Shown here: one piece after another, positions 21,195-33,931 of the stretch
Position numbering within the stretch: the stretch's first letter is position 1
Layout: every line of letters starts with the position of its first letter
Source of the DNA: Latrodectus hesperus
Taxonomy: Eukaryota; Arthropoda; Arachnida; Araneae; Theridiidae
Length of the DNA: 64,000 nt
Direction: 5' to 3'
Assembly: GCA_037975125.1 (NCBI GenBank)
Contig: CM075853.1
Coordinates: forward strand, 96,001,043-96,065,042
Notes under the pieces: model-generated
The model's input: the letters and a program-made list of their open reading frames with translations, nothing else
The model's database searches: none
What the model was told of the DNA's origin: nothing
Made by a program: the position numbers and the translations under genes

Positions 21195-21310
21195 AAAGAG
21201 AAACACAGGCAAACACAAAGAGAGAAAGAAAAATCTCTGCTTGAACCAGGGACTTGCAGCTTCGAAGTTAGGGACGCTAACCTCTCCGTCATCGGTCAGC
21301 TAATAAACAG
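21195..21310 (-). repeat. tRNA-Arg-like SINE (family 4) fragment
   Basis: On the minus strand the order is gaggttagcgtccc (A-box region), ctaacttcgaagc (an anticodon-arm-like hairpin with TCG in the loop) and tccctggttcaagc (B-box region). It then continues into a tttctctctttgtg pyrimidine-rich body. The tRNA similarity without a closing acceptor stem favours a SINE. Confidence 0.5.
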
Positions 21311-21414
21311 ATCTTACTTACTGAATTCAAGAAAAGTCTTTCCAGAATTCAGTTGGTGTTCAACAATGACTTCGGTTTTTTGGCTATTGGCTGTGAGAGA
21401 ACAAGTCAATTAGT

Positions 21415-21540
21415 TTTCATGGTCTTGTAGTTGGACTACGTTGTTCGGACAAGAAAACCTTAAGTTCAATTCTAATCACTGGTGACCAAGGGGAGACAGA
21501 TACTGAGTTAACTCTAGTTAATTGCATAATATTTGTGATT
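21415..21540 (+). repeat. tRNA-like SINE fragment, probably family 3
   Basis: The text tggtcttgtagttggactac and then aagttcaattctaatcactg have the spacing of A- and B-boxes. The part after the B-box resembles family 3 (gttcaatcc...cattgttgaac). It lies back to front with the family 4 fragment just upstream. Confidence 0.4.
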
Positions 21541-21544
21541 AATG

Positions 21545-23166
21545 CTAGGGTGAATTGGGTGAATTTATTTCCCACGAAAATATACAACTGTCATAATAAA
21601 ATTACCTTCTAAAAGACAAATCATAAAGCATTTTATAAAAAAAAAGACTTACAATTTTCACTTGCTAAGGAAAAGATGGTATGACTAAGTTTTGAATGTG
21701 GGATTTTATTTTGATTGAAAACTATTTACATATTTAATAAATAAATATAGACAGTGTCTGATAATAAAAGTTTAAAAAAGCATCATTGTAGATTTTTGGG
21801 AAATATTTCCTAAATTCATGATTTCGATTCCATTATTTTACGTCTGTGTTTGTAATGATTCTTAATAAATTTTAAATTATAGATTACAGTCCAATTATTC
21901 CTCATGTCTGGAAAGTAACAGTAGAGCAACAAATGATAAAGTAGGAACACGAGTTTTTTAAGAGACAAATATATACTATAGAATTTTAAAATTTTCTTAT
22001 ACTTAACTCTCTGTCTTAGATTCCTTGATACAGTGCTCCTTCTTCATTATTTTAATAATTTTTTCAAATAAAATTTTTTTATTCTTGTTATATTCCTTTA
22101 TTTTAAATTTTCCTCAAGTTCAGTGTAGAATTTTTTGAAGTGGACCATAATGTGGAATAGATGATAGATTCATAAACTTATGTACAAATCTGAAGAAATT
22201 TTCTTTCTTAAATTTTTTTATACATTGTTTTAAATAAAATGTGTGTGTGCAATATTTAAATTCAATCAAAATGGTGTATGATCATTATATTTCCATATCA
22301 AGAATAGAAAATACTCTTATTTAAATTTTTTTATACTTCATTATACTAATCGGGGTTGTTCCATCAATTACAAAAAAATTTTTTGATAATCCCAATTGAA
22401 AAATAGCTGTCAAAACTACATACATTTTCCCATTTTAATATTAGAAATTTGTTGGTTAAAATAGACAATGACTTCATTTCTGAAACAGCAATGCATTACA
22501 TTCTTATTAAAATTTATCTATACAAAAACATACACGCATTTGATCAACATAGTAAAAAAAAAATTAAAATTTTACCTATACAATGCATGAAAATTGAAAG
22601 AAAATGAATCAACAAAGTTTTACAGAAAAAACTAGAAAAAACTATTTTTATATATAGGTGCATCTAAATAACTAGTGCATACTTTTTTTCTAGAGGGAAA
22701 ATTCTAGTTTTCTGCAAAAATTGCTAAATGTGTGTGAGTAGTAGTATTTGTTTTAATAGACTTGCTAATTTACTAATTAATCTTTTTGTGCATAAAGTAA
22801 TTTAAAATAAATGGGTGTTTAATTTTTCCATAACATAGGCTTGAATTGGAGTATTAAGTATGAATTAAAATTATTCTACACTATAATATTTTCTTTTATA
22901 ACACAGTCATTACTTTTTAACAAAGCATATACATAAGATTTTATTTATAAACTAGACAAAATACCAATTTATGAGTTAAGTTTGATGCATGTAAATATGG
23001 TTAAAATTTCTATTATTATATACAATTATCAAATATAACATATTGTCAAATTCATAAAAGAATTTAAATAGTTAAAACGTTATTTTGAACATTTTTCGAT
23101 TTATTACTCATCAAAATAAGACGTTTTATCTAAGAAAACTATAAATAAAATGAGATCATAGAAAAT
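21545..23166. other. AT-rich noncoding stretch
   Basis: Long AT-rich sequence with homopolymer runs. No coding or repeat signal recognised. Confidence 0.6.
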
Positions 23167-23230
23167 GTTTCAGAGATTAAAAAGCATAAAATTTTGGAAA
23201 CAAAATTTTATGCTTTTTAATCTCTGAAAC
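23167..23230. repeat. Perfect hairpin, 29-bp arms, 6-nt loop
   Basis: Arms 23167-23195 and 23202-23230 are exact reverse complements, beginning gtttcagagattaaaaagca. The loop is ggaaac. No transposon motif is attached. Confidence 0.95.
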
Positions 23231-25833
23231 TACTAAATAGCCTACAAGAATTACATCAAAATGTGCCAATTTAACCCTATTGGAAATTTATTATATGCTT
23301 TCCTGATTTCCTATTTCTGCTGTGTAAAGACAATATTCACTGTTAACCACCCCGTAATTTTAGTTATGACATTACTATTTGCAACATGTACCGCGTTCTG
23401 CTTAAATACTTTAGATGTTTTTTATGTTTTTCCAATATCAATATATAAATAAATAAACATTGCACAAATTTAGAAAAGTCCTCTCAAAGGATTGGTTAGG
23501 TTCCCACAGAACGCTTAGTTTGAGCAGATTAAAATTGCTAAACATATTTAACAAACTTGTAATTTGCATCGAGATCATGATTATGATGTCATCAGTCGAA
23601 GTGATAATTTTTCTTTGATACATTGCACTAAAACAATAAAGTAATGCACACCTTATGAACATCTTACAAGGCTTGGCATTTCCACTTGACTGGCTTCAGT
23701 TGCACCACGTATCGAAACCAAAACGATCAGTATCCACAAAGAAAAAGACTCACTTCTCCTTCAAGGTATCAAAACTTCGAATCCATTATAAGTAATCATG
23801 GAAAATGAAAATATTTAATTTATAAAAGCTTTCAAATATAAACCCTCTAACTGAATTGCTTTGAAAAAAAAAGAGCATCATTGATCTCAAATAATAAACA
23901 CCTAATTGATATTCGGAACTAAGAAATTATGTAAATTATTTTCTACAAGCAATAAATGAGTCTTATTTAATATAAAGCATAAGGACAATAGATATTCTAA
24001 AATTTAAAAATAATTTTATAATATTTATCTATGATTACGTATTTCTAAAAATTGCTTCAAATCGTGAGAAATCCATATTCAATGTGTAATCTACAAACAC
24101 ATATTCTAAGAAACACGTCACGCAATCATATGTACCAAGACTAAAATCGAATTTCTAAAATATAACAATATATAAATTACATTTTTTATTCTTAATTTCT
24201 TATCTTATAAAGGTCAAGATACCAATTTCACATACTTTTTTTCATGTACACTAATAATTAAAATTATAATTTCTATAATCCAAACTTAATTTATTACGCC
24301 AGATCACACACACGCTGGTGCACAAAAATGTTTCTATTTTATCTTGAAAATAGAGAATCTTATACTGTGTTTCACTTAGTTTCATTGAAGACTCTCTTTA
24401 AGAAGATTTAAGGTTCTATAATGTTTTCTTGGAAGGAGCATGCAGGGGATAGGGGTTTGAAAGTTCAAACAAGTACCTAAGGCATAGTTCAAAATAACGA
24501 GCCGATTGGCTATGTTCAGCAATTTCAGAAGCAAAAGTATGGAGATGAAGACATGTGATACACAATTATGTATTACAATACTAATTTACCTTATTATCAG
24601 TTAGTTAAGGCACTCTTGAATATTTTAGTAATAATTTTGTTAACAATTTTTCATTCTGATAAGTTTGTATTATATAAGTAAATTTTCATTTTTTTTTTTT
24701 TTGCTTATATTTATTTCTAATCTTTTGTATATTTTTATATTGAAGCGTGTTATTTTTGATAAAATAACATTAATTTGTTCATTTAATAACTTGAAAAAAT
24801 AATTTTTCAATATAAAAACTAACTTATATTTTCAAAATTATTTCCATTTACACGCATCAAATTTTATTTCTTAGTACTACGGAAGAGAATTAAATGCTTT
24901 GAATCCCTTATATCAGCAACAGTTAACCACATCCCCGCATAAAATTTTATTTTGCGTGATTCAAGTTTCAATTGATGGCCAATGTATCATTGAATTTCTT
25001 TTGGGTTTGATCTTCCTATAAGTTGGAGGATATTAATTTGAAAGCATATCTTTATTATTTTTTGATCTTATGCAACGTCATCGATAAGAATTCTATTTTT
25101 TATATTTACACAGACGTCTATAAAATCACGATTCCAAACTCAGTTTTTGAATCATAAATTTTTTCAATCTCACTCGATATGGCAGTATATTGTACTCTGT
25201 GTCAATATATCAATACATATACAAAAACACAAAACTAAATTAAATTTTGTCTGTACTATATGTGTATATAAGAAATACAAAAATAAACTTAAATCAAACT
25301 ATAAAATAAACTTAACGATAAATAAATTGAAATAGTCATACTAAATGATGAAATTAACAAAACAAATAAATTCAAATTAAAACAGAACTTAAAACTTAGG
25401 AGCATTTTACTATGTTGCTGAATAAAAATTCTGTGTCGGTAGTTCAAAAATTCTACTGTTAATAATGTCATTAAAAAGGGTATTAGGTATGAATGTTTAT
25501 TTATTTTTTACAATGGAAAATAATGAGAATATAAAAATTATATACATATGTAATATATGTAAGCCAAATTTTTATTATGACAATGTAAAATTCTCACTTT
25601 GATACTGTGGTAGTATTGCTTTTGTAACTTTGAGGACATTAGATTTTCATTCCAATCATAACTGAACCAAAGGGAAGAGGTGTTTTGTTTTTTGCATCCT
25701 GTTAAGGAGCGTGCTTGGGAATATTCTAAGCTCCTCGCTTTGAATATGTAAATAATGAATTATCTTCCAAATGCCAAAATAGAGTGGCTACACAAATATC
25801 TGGTAACAGTCATATGCTGCAGTAAGTCATTAA
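23231..25833. other. AT-rich noncoding stretch
   Basis: No gene recognised. The frames at 23261-23452 and 23438-23662 have no known motif and ordinary AT-rich codon content. A slightly GC-richer patch lies at 24420-24560. Confidence 0.55.
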
Positions 25834-25899
25834 TACTGCATATGTAACCTAATCTGGTTACACATGCATATGTAACCAGATTAGGTTACATATGCAGTA
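25834..25899. repeat. Perfect hairpin, 29-bp arms, 8-nt loop
   Basis: Arms 25834-25862 and 25871-25899 are exact reverse complements, beginning tactgcatatgtaacctaat. The loop is catgcata. Partial echoes of the arm (atatgctgcagtaa at 25812) lie just upstream. Confidence 0.95.
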
Positions 25900-26429
25900 A
25901 CCGTTTTCCAGAGGCACAATATACTCAATTACTGTTGAACCACAATAGAGGGACTTAGCATTTCTGTTCTACATAAATGTATGTCGAGATGTATGCTGGT
26001 AAGTTTTCGTGATTTTTTCACTCGAGATAAATGAATATGGTCAACTGTATTTCAAAAGTCGAACCTCGATAAGTTATACACAGTAGATATTAAATTTTTT
26101 TACTACAACATTAATTTGTTAGACTTTTTACTATGTGATGATAAATACTCAAGAAAACAATATTGCTATTGACTATATAGACAAAAATGGTAAAAAATCA
26201 CATTTTGTTCAAGATTGGCAGTCTTTTTCTAAAACCAGTTAGAAGAATACAAAAAGAGCAATACATTTTGGCTTTATGAATTCAAAAGGACTTAGTGACA
26301 ACATCTTTCCCAAAAACCGCATCTCATAACAAACGTAGAAAATTCTATCCTTTGTTCTCGTCAATTCGAAATGAAAGTTTCAATTGGAAATGTCAAGTTC
26401 ATCTAAAAATAATTTTTTTCCCTGTTTCT

Positions 26430-26830
26430 CCCAATGAGATTTCATAAGGACTTACGGCCGGAAACCGTGGACGGAATTGATAATTTCACCCTCTTTCGAT
26501 GACGTTTGCTTGTTGGATGCTATGTGGAGCGGTCATAGGTGTAATTGGAAACTCGACAACATATGAAAATACGGCAGCAGCTTGGCGATGAAATGGAAAT
26601 GGGAGATATGACTGCTTCTTTCGTCATGACAGCTCAATTACGCTGCTGATGAATGTCGCCGTGCCTTAAACTGTTCCTGGAAATGAATTTACTGCTGAAG
26701 AAAGCAATAATTCACAATTCCACCAGTGAGATCAGGAAGGTGGAATTCCTTATGTTCAGAACATTGCTCTGTGCGAGGTTCTAACACTCATTCTGTCTCA
26801 ATGGTTGAGAGTTTGGATGTATATATATTG
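26430..26830. other. GC-richer complex island; candidate regulatory element
   Basis: Mixed-composition sequence such as cttacggccggaaaccgtgg, gaaatgggagatatgactgc and gaatgtcgccgtgccttaaa within AT-rich flanks. No long open frame, no transposase motif and no tRNA boxes. Confidence 0.35.
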
Positions 26831-27089
26831 TAACCTTTACTGAACTTGAACTTTAGGCTTAGTGTACTGGAATGATTTCTAACATAGGTTAACCATTATT
26901 TTCTATTCTCAAATTAATTTCTAATTTTAATTTAAAAGAAAAATCATGTTGTTCATGAGGTCTTGATCGCATGATTTAAAAGAACCTCATTTTCATATTT
27001 CAAAGTAGTGGATTTTTATTTGACTGGGCAAAAATTATCATGTTGAGGGAACATGTGTATGATTTAATGAAATCCCAATTATTCACAGA

Positions 27090-27142
27090 AGGATTGTAAC
27101 ATAGGTGCAAAATTTTTCACTTTGCACCTATGTTACAATCCT
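27090..27142. repeat. Perfect hairpin, 22-bp arms, 9-nt loop
   Basis: Arms 27090-27111 and 27121-27142 are exact reverse complements, beginning aggattgtaacataggtgca. The loop is atttttcac. Confidence 0.95.
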
Positions 27143-28670
27143 GCTGCTGCTTTAAAATTACATAATACTTGGTAATACACAAGGACTTTAGTCTGTAAAG
27201 CTTGGGAGCAGTATCGATCAGCCAATGAATCTAATAATGTAATAATGATAATGAACAAATTGATACACTATAAGTAGAATAATTATCTCAATTAAGAGGA
27301 AATAACCATTATTTAAACCGGTTTTATAATGATAGTTTCAAAAAAAATTCAGATATTGTTATAGTGTAACAAAACACACGGCATAGAAAGTTTTTTAAAG
27401 TGACTTTTTATAATATTTAAGTTTCTTCCCTGCAGCTGATAGAGAAGAAATCTCAAAATCAACTATCACTTCCTCTGGTCATATAATTTTGGAAATAACT
27501 CTGACTGTATAACTTTGGAAACTATTTTAGAACTTTCAAATAACTCTCTTGACATAAGAAAGAAGTCACAAATTTTTACAATTTGATAAATAATGAAGTC
27601 AAACTTTAGAAGATATATATATATATATGCGGTATCAAACCATTATTAAACTCAATGATCCATGATTCATTACAATGTGTGCTTTTAGAGTATTATTTTC
27701 TTTTTAAATATACATTAATAGATGGATAAATTCAAAAGAAAGTAGAATTAGTTCATTTTTCATTCTAAAATTATTTTATTCAGAGAGAGGTTTATTTGTA
27801 AAAACCATTATATACAAACTTACCTGTAATAGATTCGATGTTCGAAATAGTTGGAGACCCATTGCATTCACTTATAACTACTAGGTCACGTAAAATAGAT
27901 ATTAGTAGGAACATTTTTCTATTGGTGTAGCTTGATGTGAAGAGGAGAGTACCAACTCAACTATCGATCTCCTCATTTGCGAATGATTAGTTATGTTTAG
28001 AGACTTTTATACAGATAGATATAAAAAGACGAAACGTGTTTCAAATCTTACTAAATCCCGCACTTGAGGTTAGAACTAAACAAACGAAGTATTAAGTCGA
28101 ATGCCAACTAGGTGAAGCATTAGCTACTAGCTAAGTGACTCACTTCTCGGAGAAAACAGATGCTAAGCGGGGATCTCTAAATCCTAAAATTTTTTCACTC
28201 TTATACCCATCAATTCCTACAAATTCTTCAACAAAAGAATAAGCTAATTATTCAACAACTAGCGCGGCCAACCTAGAGACACAGAGAAAATTCACTATAT
28301 TTTTGATTGTGAAACTTCACATAATATGTCATCTTATCTTCAAATGTAGAAATCCTTACTTGTGATAAAAATTTCATCGATATAATACTTATAAAATATA
28401 TGATAATAAAGAACATTTCATCAAAATTTATATAAATATTGTTGTATATGGAAAAATATAAAAAAAATTAAGAAACCATCAAAATAATATTTTCTATGCA
28501 AAATTCATGACAATACTGGAAATACTTTATAAAATATATAAGCAGGGAACTAACCTAGTTTTGACCACATAAAATAACATATAACAATTTTTAAATATGA
28601 ATATGCATCATATTCATATTAATATTTGAAATTTAAATATGCAAATTATTAGAAGCAGGCTGTTTTAATG
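27143..28670. other. AT-rich noncoding stretch
   Basis: It includes a short (TA)n run near 27611-27628 and a patch at 28090-28150 whose minus strand is faintly tRNA-like (agctagtagctaatgc). Not assignable. Confidence 0.45.
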
Positions 28671-29240
28671 AGTTTACTCTTAGTTCCAGGAGTAATTTTC
28701 TAAGACAGTGGACTGTATTCACTTGCTCTAAGAGAAGATTCTCTCTCTCTCTCTCAGAAAACTGAAAAATCCTCATTATGATAGATGTTCTCTTAGAAAG
28801 CCAAAGCACATTTCACATCTGCTTCAAGCGTCGCTTGGTTCAAACTGGATATGTTTCTCTCCGAAGAAATCAATTTTACCACTATCGTGTGGTGTCCCAT
28901 TCTCATGAAACATTGGCAACTCACAATGGAGAGCTTAATGGCCAAAGATCATTGTAAAACATTACAATATCTAACGTATAAATTGTCTTCTGTGAAGACT
29001 TTTCATAGATAGTGAACCACGCTCACGTGTTGCTACAGAGGAAACCTGAAAAACTCTCAAGCACCCACCTCAACAAAAGTACATGGAGAAGGCAGATGCA
29101 CAGCATCACTTTCCCGTTATTTAATAGTGATTGGTATCAAGGACCATAAATTCCTAGCAGTGCTTTCTTATCTCTAGATCACGATGAGTCCCTCTTATAA
29201 AACATGACGCTATTATCTTTTTTAGCTCAAGCGCTATAAA
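28671..29240. other. Moderately GC-richer region, unassigned; CT microsatellite
   Basis: A (CT)n run lies at 28741-28755. The rest resembles decayed coding or transposon sequence in composition, but neither strand gave a recognisable transposase or host motif in my reading. Confidence 0.3.
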
Positions 29241-29965
29241 ATTTTGTAAATAGCATCAAGTGGATTTTGAAATAATACAAACCTTCAGCTTTGAATCGTA
29301 TCCACTTTGAATCGTTCTCATCTACTTAGCATCTTTGAAAAAACCTTCAGCCTTGAATCTTATATACAAACCACACCTGATGAATCGAGAACTATTGGAC
29401 AAATTGTTCAGCTTTTAGCCAACACTTTTATTTTTTAAAACATTCATATATCTGTAATTATAATTTCTGCTAACTGAAAATTTCCAAGAGCAAACGCTTA
29501 TAACAATTTTTGAGAATCAAAGACACAGCATTAGAAAAAGTAAAAAAAAAAAAATTTTTTGCATTCAGTTGTTTATACTAGACCGAAATCATATGACAAT
29601 TATCATAATATTTACGTATCACAACTGTCGCCGTAACCATAGGGTACATATGTTACATTTGAAAACTGACTAAATCTTTCTCGAGTGAAATATCAAAAAT
29701 GTGATGCCTGTAAGTATTTGCAAAGAGACTTTTCACCACAAAACATGCTGCACTTCCTATTTTACGTGGATTTTTAATCACTAAAGTTTTACTGAAAAAA
29801 TATATATATTGATAACCATTAAAAGGTTCAGAAGTAAATATAAATAAATATATGTAATACACACATTTATAAGTGTATGTATATAATATTTGAATGTTTT
29901 ACTCCATATATAATTTATGATTCCATGTAATATGTTGTGAAAATATAGAATACTTTTCTTATACA

Positions 29966-31442
<1,477 letters not shown>

Positions 31443-31492
31443 TATATATATATATATATATATATATAGATAGATAGATAGATAGATAGATA
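31443..31492. repeat. TA then GATA microsatellite
   Basis: (TA)n from 31443 to about 31467, then (GATA)n to about 31492. This is the right-hand part of the microsatellite split by the mariner. Confidence 0.92.
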
Positions 31493-32219
31493 TACATAAA
31501 GAGAGAGAAAGATGGATGGATAAATTCAAGAAAAAGTAATCTTATTTGTTTGTCTCTAAAGTTATTTTACTCAGAAAGCAGCGAATTTGTAAAACCCATT
31601 ACAATCTGACCGGAAGCAATGCACTACCATTGTGTTCACTTATGAAGAAAACCCATAATGTATTGTGGTAATCATAATTGTTTACATATAAATAAAGAAT
31701 TTAATATGAACACACAGTATCGTAAAAATCATATACAAGTTCAGAAAAAAAGACAAAAATTTTTGAGGAAAATAAATTATAGTTTTTCTTGTTACTAATC
31801 TGTAAACAGATGAGAAAATAAACTACATTTTCTAAATCTATTAGAATAATAAATCATTAAACAAAGGCAATAGTCATCGCTACTTCCTACTTTTAGTTAT
31901 AATTTGAACTATCAGCTAATGTGGGAAGCAAAAATTAAAAAGAAATGAACTTTCATTTCCTGTTTACGAGTCTTAAAGCTTCTGTCACCTGTTCTTCCCC
32001 CCTCCTCCCAATATTTTATTTCAACTGAGGCATCTAAGTAGTTGTCTGTTGAATGAGTCAAATACAAAGACATACTCCAGTCGAATTAAATTTTGACAAT
32101 GAGCGATTTGTCTAAGTCGCCAAAAAAAGAAGCCAAAGCAACATGGTGTCCCTGTTCTTTGATAACAAACTGCCTTGTGGGTGAAAGGTAAATAATAAAT
32201 TTTTCTAGTTTGCTGAACC
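31493..32219. other. AT-rich noncoding stretch
   Basis: No gene or repeat recognised. Confidence 0.55.
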
Positions 32220-32570
32220 AGAGATAATGCATTTTGTCCAAGTCACCAATTCTCTAAATGAAAGTGGCTTAACTGCTCCAAATGGAAGCTAATGCCGAAT
32301 TCTCGATTCATTTACATAGCAGGGGATGGCATCGAATTTCACTTTTAGACGAGTGAGGGGGTGTAACAGCAAGGACGCAAAGGTGATGGAGCGTAGGCTC
32401 TTAAACATGAACCCACGCTGAAGAAAGCGGTCAAGGCTCGCTATGCTGTTCTGTGAGAAGGGATCTCATCTTGTTGTTCTTCTCCCCTAAAGACAGATGC
32501 GGAAATCATTGCTTTTTCTAATGATTTGTTTTTTACACCGACTTGTTGCTCTTGTCAATGGGCATTAATG
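32220..32570. other. GC-richer complex island; candidate regulatory element
   Basis: Mixed sequence such as agcaggggatggcatcgaat, agcaaggacgcaaaggtgat and gaaagcggtcaaggctcgct within AT-rich flanks. No open frame of note and no transposase motif. Confidence 0.35.
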
Positions 32571-33531
32571 AAATTCACAGATCCTTATCTTCAAGATTAA
32601 TAGAAGTAGTAACAGTAAAAATAGTTCCATAAGGAACATATATCACTGATGATTTTAAAGCATTCTATGTGGCAAAGTAAAAGGGGAAACATTCTAATGA
32701 TGCGTTCGATTCAGTAATTATTCTATGATCACATTTTGAACATTAACTCCATCGAAAACTGTCTTCAAAATATAATTCCAAATTACCATAAAATATCATT
32801 CTCAATACAAGAGACAAATTCACATATTATTCTGTTGAAAATGAAAGCTCTTATCATTTTGTTTATGTGATTTATATCTTTCAGTAGGTTAAGTAAATAT
32901 TTTTCTTTGGCTTTTTTATTTCTTTAAACTTTTTTACTCGTTATTTAACTTATTTACATTTTGGCAATTTGTGTTTTGGTATTTTGTCTGTTGAACGAAA
33001 AATAAATATTCTTTGATTATAAAACTCTTAAATCTATTCTTGATAATTTTATGCACTATGTATTTTATTTATTTTTATTGATATAAAATTATAATATTTA
33101 ACAATTACCTCAGTTTCTGAATTTAATACAGAAAGGATTGAAGTTTTTAATTACTACAAAATAATTAAAATAAGTGCATCACTTTTTAAATATATGGAAT
33201 TTTTTTCCCATGGATTAGCATATTTTATATTTTAAATATGCAATGCTTTGTAGAAAATCTTATTGTCTATTAGGGTAACAAGATCAATTTGATATCAAGT
33301 AGAGTATAGCAGCTGTAAGATTTTATTCATGTTTGTGACATATTACTTTCCAGAAAGATTTTTCAATGATAATGAGGTATACATATATTATTCATCAACC
33401 TCGATTTAATATCCTTATTTGTTTATGGATTTTTAGATCTGTCTGATTTTTTCATGGTATACATTGAATCACAATATTTCTTAGTTTAACTCTGAATTTT
33501 TAGAGCTATAATTTTTTAGCTATATCTTTCT
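32571..33531. other. AT-rich noncoding stretch
   Basis: Nothing recognised. Confidence 0.6.
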
Positions 33532-33542
33532 AGATACATAAA

Positions 33543-33920
33543 GGGCTGTTTTAGCCTCGTGGTTACGGTATCTGCCTTCCATCCGGAAGGGCAGGGTTCG
33601 ATTCCCAATGGCGACAAAGATCCACCAAGTATATGCGATATACGTGCTTGTTAAATCTGTGGAATCGAAAGTCCTGTGATCGGTTGCTGACTAATTACCA
33701 TGGGTGTAATGATCTGGAGAAAATTTCCTCCCCCTTCAGATCAATGTCAAAATTGGGGGAGTGGATCCTCCGGGGGGGCCATCTATCGGACAAATTTATA
33801 GCAAAGTCCTACTTCATGGTGCTCTGATTAAACGAAAGACGTACTCTGCTGACTTAAATTCGCATAACCAACGGCACAACGAGCTTGACGTGTTCAAGTG
33901 TCATAAGTAACTACAACAAC
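33543..33920 (+). repeat. tRNA-derived SINE family 2 with target-site duplication
   Basis: The head has an A-box-like tagcctcgtggttacgg (from 33552) and a consensus B-box, ggttcgattcc, at 33595-33605, the internal promoter of RNA polymerase III. A body of about 300 bp follows, ending in a ctacaacaac tail. The 11-bp sequence agatacataaa is repeated exactly at 33532-33542 and 33921-33931, a target-site duplication made by LINE-encoded machinery. The intact duplication indicates a fairly recent insertion. The open frame inside it (33633-33827) is not a gene. Confidence 0.88.
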
Positions 33921-33931
33921 AGATACATAAA

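Noticed and set aside
28671..29240. Possible mariner or Tc1 relic
   Set aside because: Composition is suggestive, but I found no catalytic or terminal-repeat motif on either strand.
33543..33615. Possible tRNA gene
   Set aside because: The boxes fit, but the anticodon arm does not form a standard 7-nt loop, and the unit continues 300 bp to a tail with a target-site duplication, so it is a SINE.
33633..33827. 64-codon open frame
   Set aside because: It lies wholly within the SINE at 33543-33920.
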